Below are positions 60,376-64,000 of a stretch of DNA of 64,000 nucleotides, piece by piece (the stretch's first letter is position 1; the number at the start of each line of letters is the position of its first letter). A program made the translations under genes and the position numbers. The notes beneath the pieces are model-generated. The model had not been told where the DNA came from, did no database searches, and worked only from the letters and a program-made list of their open reading frames with translations. Source of the stretch: Isoetes taiwanensis (taxonomy: Eukaryota > Streptophyta > Lycopodiopsida > Isoetales > Isoetaceae); NCBI GenBank assembly GCA_021234155.1, contig JAJEKV010000074.1:2485789-2549788 (forward strand), given 5' to 3'.

Positions 60376-60748
60376 GAGGTCAAGCGCCGTGGAATGTTTT
60401 GGTTCGAGCTTAACTAGCTTCCTTGGGTACATCAACTTGTTCTTTAAATGAAACCCGGTTTATCTTGTGTTCGTCCCGTTAAGAGCTGCCGACTACAATT
60501 CTCCCAAGTAAATGCAAAGGCAAATTTCTTCCCCGAGCTCATTGTTCGCCGCACCATGAGGATAAAGCTCGAGATAAGAAAATCTAGCAGTTCTTTTTAA
60601 ATGAGGCTTCACATAAAATTTCTTAATTTTACCGTCGGTGAAGCCATGATTCCGAGATCGATTCCCAATCCTCGTCGAGAATTTGATCCTCCAACCATTT
60701 AATCCATTTCTGCGGTACCATTCCTTCGTCAGAAAGCTTCATCGCCAT
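60376..60748 (-). pseudogene. N-terminal exon(s) of the minus-strand transposon gene, unrecognised
   Basis: The first ATG at 60748, about 130 bp inside the right terminus, starts MAMKLSDEGMVPQKWIKWLE and runs to SESWLHRR before a stop. A one-base shift gives DGKIKKFYVKPHLKRTARFS, then LELYPHGAANNELGEE. A later frame gives MYPRKLVKLEPKHSTALDLS and a possible donor near 60370. Tryptophan-rich and basic, it recalls small DNA- or chromatin-binding modules, but I do not recognise it. Its position suggests that transcription starts in or near the transposon end. Confidence 0.4.
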
Positions 60749-61010
60749 CGCCAGAGGTAGTTATGGCGCCAAAATTCTGATTCCGGAGCTGACCGAAATG
60801 TGAACCGAAAAAGTTTGCTTTTGCTTTGCTTTTTGCTTTGCTTTTTCGCGTTTTTTTGTACCCGACTAGTGATTTTATACCCCATAACGAATGCCGATTC
60901 TTAAAATGATCTTTCCTTCTTCTAGTTTTTTCTTTCAAAATGTTAAAACGGAAACGAATTTATAATGAATTACAAAAAAACAATGTTAAAGAATATCAAA
61001 GCAATCTAAA

Positions 61011-61466
61011 TTATAAGGAAACGGATTCATGGGCAGCATGATCTAGAAACGCAGGGAACTCCACATTTCCGGTGCAATGTCCATGAGGAAGAACTGGACA
61101 GTCTATAAGTGTAGAGGCATCTTTATCAACACAGATGTAGATCTCATAAAGCTGAGGAGTTCTTTCTTCATCTTTGTTACATTGAATATCAACAAAATGC
61201 CCCACAACATCCTCTAAAACCGCAACAATCCTGTGTACACTATAATGCCTACCATCTGGCCTGATACCTGCATTCTCAAGTGGCCATAAAAGATCAAGCT
61301 TTTCGCGCAGCCTAAGTGTGGCCTCAAAGTATAAATGTTGGTCTAGAAGGTTCCCAGCACAAGTTCCATGCTTATCCCATTCATGAGTCCAAAATTCTTG
61401 GCCATCATTACTAGGGCAATCAAAAGAACTCCAATATCTAGCTAACTCTGGCTTTAGATCCTCTAT
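61011..61466 (-). CDS. RNase T2 (S-like ribonuclease), 3' exon
   Basis: The acceptor ttatgatgcag precedes IEDLKPELARYWSSFDCPSN. The second conserved catalytic block, FWTHEWDKHGTC, is complete, with its His, Glu and Lys-His residues. GIRPDGRHYSVHRIVAVLED, a Cys-containing strand, YEIYICVDKDASTLIDCPVL and a final NVEFPAF follow to the stop at 61011. RNase T2 enzymes cleave single-stranded RNA through a 2',3'-cyclic phosphate and act in vacuole or apoplast. Length and cysteine pattern match plant S-like RNases. The partner exon with the first active-site block is at 61845-61984. A stretch of about 120 bp without a gene separates this stop from the transposon end at 60882. Confidence 0.85.
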   Translation of the reverse strand: MEDLKPELARYWSSFDCPSNDGQEFWTHEWDKHGTCAGNLLDQHLYFEATLRLREKLDLLWPLENAGIRPDGRHYSVHRIVAVLEDVVGHFVDIQCNKDEERTPQLYEIYICVDKDASTLIDCPVLPHGHCTGNVEFPAFLDHAAHESVSL

Positions 61467-61844
61467 CTGCATCATAAACAGAATTTCAATACAACAAAAA
61501 TAAATAATAGTTCAAATTACTAATTTCCTGCTGTAAAAACAAAGATACCCTCAAAAACAAAGACAGAGTATTTTCATGAAAGTAGAGAGTATTAGAAACA
61601 AAAACATTTAGGAGAACAGCTCGTTTCAGAAATAAACAGAGATATTGTTCATACCTTCATATTGATGTTTGAGATACTTATCTGCTCTAATTACAAATGT
61701 CTTGAGTGGTGGTGGGAGACAATGAAGGAAGCTCCAAAACAGAAAATTTTGATGTGAAAGAGAGTGCTAGTTGAATATAGAATCTGAAAGAGGGGCAGAG
61801 GATTTTAACGGAAAAAACATGTACCAGATCAAAAAATATTATAC

Positions 61845-61984
61845 CTTAGAGACGTCAAATAGGTCAGAATGATCGCAGTTTTGGGGCCACGTTCCATCGT
61901 TGTTATTAGGCCATAGCCCATGAATGGAAAAATCTGCAATGGGTTTTCCGGTGGATGGATAGCAGCAGACGCTCCTCCCGCCCA
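61845..61984 (-). CDS. RNase T2, middle exon with first active-site block
   Basis: Bounded by a ttcttag acceptor (at 61985) and a gtata donor (below 61845). It reads GRSVCCYPSTGKPIADFSIH and GLWPNNNDGTWPQNCDHSDL, with the catalytic His in IHGLWPNN, and ends FDVSK, joining in sense to the exon at 61466. The intron is about 380 bp. The first exon, which should encode the signal peptide and the QWPxSYC stretch, is not found between 61985 and 62350. The gene is therefore 5'-incomplete here, either by deletion or because exon 1 lies beyond the inserted DNA. Confidence 0.85.
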
Positions 61985-62348
61985 CTAAGAAAAGATTCTA
62001 GTCAATCAGAAAAAATAAAAGGCAACAAGAACAAGCACTCATATCCGAGGCACCTGAAGAACGAGGTAGAAAAAATCGAATCCCTGAGATAGGCCCACGG
62101 CCTGCGCGTCTAGACACGGGAATAACCATCTCCAAGCTACCTTTTCTAGCGCAAATTTCTTGCCCATTTTTTGCACTACAAAATAAACCGAATGCTCTAG
62201 CTTTTATCAAAAGTAGCCACAATCGGCGCCTTGCTACAGCGGCAATGCTCTTTTGAGCACGCAAACTGGCCATCCCGTCCATAGCTATAATGCCTTCATT
62301 TTGTAAGCGTTGCAACTGCGGCACTGAACATCTTGTGAGAAAATACAA
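61985..62348 (-). other. Open minus-strand stretch upstream of the RNase exon, unassigned
   Basis: An open frame of 116 codons (MYFLTRCSVPQLQRLQNEGI and onward) ends at 61998. It is arginine-rich and ends in a short hydrophobic stretch (CLLFFLID) but lacks the expected RNase N-terminus. It may be intron 1 of the RNase gene or unrelated inserted DNA. Confidence 0.15.
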
Positions 62349-62349
62349 A

Positions 62350-62516
62350 TGAGATCCAGCTTATTGCCAATGAAGAGATTCAAGGATTGATTGCAGAGGA
62401 AGATCACACGTGTGGAAATTAAGAATTTTCCTCTTCTGAATTAGGAAAACCAAAAACAATATACGTGTCAAGCTGTGGGCTCTTCTCAGCCCAAAAATAT
62501 TAAACATCCATTTTTT
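62350..62516 (+). repeat. 200-bp dispersed repeat, left half (interrupted)
   Basis: Matches 47640-47815 and 24990-25170 from gagatcc to catccattttt. The right half resumes at 63657 with aacaaaatagactgcttt. Confidence 0.75.
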
Positions 62517-63656
62517 AAGTGCTAGGGAGCCTGCCGGTTGGAAGCGTTCCGAATCCGGCGGGGCGCCGCCGCCGCTGCCGATTCGGCCGGAAACCGCCCA
62601 ACCGGCAAGTTCTCATCGTGAAACCGCCGAAAGGCGAAATTCCAGCGATCCAAAAAGGAAATAGTATTATTCCCTTTTTTCGTCATTTTTTTTTTCCTTT
62701 TCGAGCTTCAGCGATGGCGAACTTCCGGAGCTTCGGCGATGGCGATCTCCGTCGTCGTCGAGGCGCTTGCAAACTTTTTTGTTTTTTTCTGCTGCTGGAG
62801 CTTGGAGCTACCTATGGAGCGGCTATTTTGCTTACAATGGACGAAGTTTTTAGTGTTTCCGCTTAATCTTGTTGCTAAAGGTTATTTTGAGTTTGAAAGA
62901 TCTTTATCTTCTGTTCTGCTTCTAATTTCCTTTTGTTCGGACAGTAGAACAGAGGCGAGATACAACATTGTTTGCAGGCGCAAAGGTTTTTCGAGCTTCT
63001 TGCAACCATTTTGGAAGATCGGCTTTTAGATCGAGGTTTTTGAAGCAGAGGCCGAGGGTTTTGAAGCGGAGGTCGAGCTTTTGAAGCAGGGAAGAGAGTT
63101 TAACTGGTTTGTTTGCATGCGGCATGAAGAAGCACATATCTGATTGTTTGAAAGAAGCTTACGACCCTATTTGCCATGGTTTTGGGTAGGAGAAGAGTGG
63201 GCATGTAGAATCTTGGGGTTTTAGCTTGGAATCCGAGAAAAGCATGGATGTGGTAGCTGTTAGACTCAAGCAAATCAGTGGCTTGCATAGCAGGGATTCA
63301 TTCTTTGAAATATATGTAAGTTTTCCTGATTAATGAAATTGTTATCCGATCTGTATTAAATCTGTGTAAAGGCTCATGGCATGAGGCGATACTTCTCTCA
63401 GGACATAATGCCAGCTCCTCTGCATCTCAGCTATGGCGGAAATCGTTGGCATGCTGATTAAATCTTGTAAAAAATCCGTGTAAAGCAGTATTAAGTCTTG
63501 TAAAATACAACTGTAAATAAACTGGTGTTGTAAAATAACAGTAAATAAGCTTGTGGCGGCGCTCTAAGCGGCGCCGCCGAGAAACCCCAGAGCAAAAATT
63601 ACCTGTTTAAAAAAAACATCAAAAAATCGAGGAATTTCGCCTTCCGGCGGTTTACG
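62517..63656. mobile_element. 1.14-kb insertion with inverted GC-rich ends in the dispersed repeat
   Basis: The insertion is defined by comparison with the two uninterrupted repeats. Near its ends are inverted copies of cgtgaaaccgccgaaaggcg (62617-62636), the right one being the reverse complement at 63630-63656 with two or three changes. About 100 bp of extra GC-rich sequence lies outside the left inverted repeat, so either the insertion is nested or the left end is extended. No transposase is present. The plus-strand frames 62519-63029 start in GC-rich sequence and show no domain. It looks like a non-autonomous DNA element. Confidence 0.6.
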
Positions 63657-63672
63657 AACAAAATAGACTGCT
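63657..63672 (+). repeat. 200-bp dispersed repeat, right half
   Basis: aacaaaatagactgct resumes the repeat interrupted at 62516 and continues to about 63695, overlapping the 3' end of the kinase gene. The repeat may therefore derive from a kinase 3' region, or it inserted there. Confidence 0.6.
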
Positions 63673-64000
63673 TTACATAAGTAGTGAATAGCCCAAGCTA
63701 TGGTCACCAGCCAAGCTTTTAGACAACACAACCTCCATTTTCTTCTTCACGTCAGCCATGTTTGGTCTTTCTATTCTGGCTTCACTCACACACCACAGTG
63801 CTAGTTCCCCCATTTCATCAAATTCCTTCTCTAAAACCGATTCAGCCAGCACTGGATCCAACAATTCTCTTCTCATCATTTCCTTATTTCCGAAGAATCT
63901 ATTTGCCCACTCTGCCAGCAGCTCAAAACCTGAGCCATTCTCCCGAATCACAGCTTTTTTCCCTGAGATTAGCTCGAGGAGTAGTATCCCGAAACTGTAC
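63673..64000 (-). CDS. Receptor-like protein kinase, C-terminal end (partial at window edge)
   Basis: The minus-strand frame is open from the window edge to the stop at 63673, about 108 codons. It opens with YSFGILLLELISGKKAVIRE, the kinase subdomain IX region that normally follows the DVYSFG Asp. EKEFDEMGELALWCVSEARI and RPNMADVKKKMEVVL follow, the subdomain XI Arg and C-terminal lobe of plant receptor-like kinases, and then a short tail. Catalytic lysine, HRD and DFG lie outside the window. These kinases sit in the plasma membrane and phosphorylate Ser/Thr. The subfamily cannot be told from the tail. The Met at 63951 is internal, not a start. Confidence 0.85.
   Translation of the reverse strand, partial: YSFGILLLELISGKKAVIRENGSGFELLAEWANRFFGNKEMMRRELLDPVLAESVLEKEFDEMGELALWCVSEARIERPNMADVKKKMEVVLSKSLAGDHSLGYSLLM

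Larger units (their letters stand above)
53471..60882. mobile_element. 7.4-kb DNA transposon with TIRs and CATA target-site duplication (Sola-like)
   Basis: The left terminus gggtataaaatcact (53471-53485) is identical to the reverse complement of the right terminus (60882-60868). Beyond that, about 25 of the first 30 bases match. CATA flanks both sides directly (53467-53470 and 60883-60886), a 4-bp target-site duplication. Inside, a DDE-type transposase lies on the plus strand (53800-57560) and a convergent set of minus-strand exons runs from 60748 to about 58000. Both subterminal regions are rich in TTTGCTTT/AAAGCAAA motifs (53518-53560 and 60820-60847). The 4-bp duplication and GGG ends fit the Sola superfamily as I know it. 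The assignment is inference and needs a profile search. Confidence 0.8.

Noticed and set aside
53479-60874. CACTA (En/Spm) element, because CACTAGT-type sequence occurs at the right end and CACTCGT at the left
   Set aside because: The inverted match extends eight bases further out (gggtataaaat), the 3-bp flanks of a CACTA reading (aat and att) do not agree, and the transposase is not TNP2-like.
62519-62866. 115-codon plus-strand ORF starting in GC-rich DNA
   Set aside because: It lies across the end of the 1.14-kb insertion, reads through its inverted repeat, and shows no domain.

Overview
This is nuclear DNA of a land plant, dominated by transposable elements. The evidence is a Ty1-copia gag and LTR with a plant-type initiator-Met primer site, an S-like RNase T2, a C2/GRAM-domain gene fragment, the kinase end of a receptor-like kinase, GT-AG introns, poly(A) retroposition and AT-rich intergenic DNA. 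No prokaryotic, organellar, rRNA or CRISPR signal was seen. The species cannot be narrowed from the sequence alone.

Layout. Bases 1-7582 hold a corrupted LTR retrotransposon (probably Ty3-gypsy) read on the minus strand. From about 3455 to 48735 the window is two head-to-tail copies of one unit of about 22.6 kb (copy A about 3455-26060, copy B about 26060-48735). Each copy contains, in order: the end of that LTR element; a fold-back element with about 600-bp inverted arms; a hairpin-bearing dispersed repeat; a T/G-rich degenerate repeat; a 19-bp minisatellite of about 1.6 kb fused to a truncated copia gag plus 5' LTR; unrecognised minus-strand reading frames; a tandem pair of repeats carrying tRNA-like Pol III boxes; and a 3.3-kb segment bounded by inverted copies of the hairpin repeat. 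Long stretches of the copies are identical, while other stretches differ in small clusters, often at CAG/CTG positions. That looks like base-calling error at methylated CHG sites rather than evolution, so the duplication may be very young or an assembly artefact.

Bases 48735-64000 are single-copy and read more cleanly. They contain a C2/GRAM gene fragment, a poly(A) retroposon with a 13-bp target-site duplication, and a 7.4-kb DNA transposon at 53471-60882 with inverted termini and a 4-bp CATA duplication. Beyond it lie an RNase T2 gene lacking its first exon, a 1.1-kb insertion, and the 3' end of a receptor-like kinase running off the right edge.

The most interesting object is the 7.4-kb transposon. 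It carries a decayed DDE-type transposase on the plus strand and, convergently on the minus strand, reading frames for a coiled-coil/RING-H2 protein, an acidic linker and an FCP1-type phosphatase domain. The transposase intron is almost entirely a three-copy array of the same TTTGCTTT-type motif found just inside both termini.
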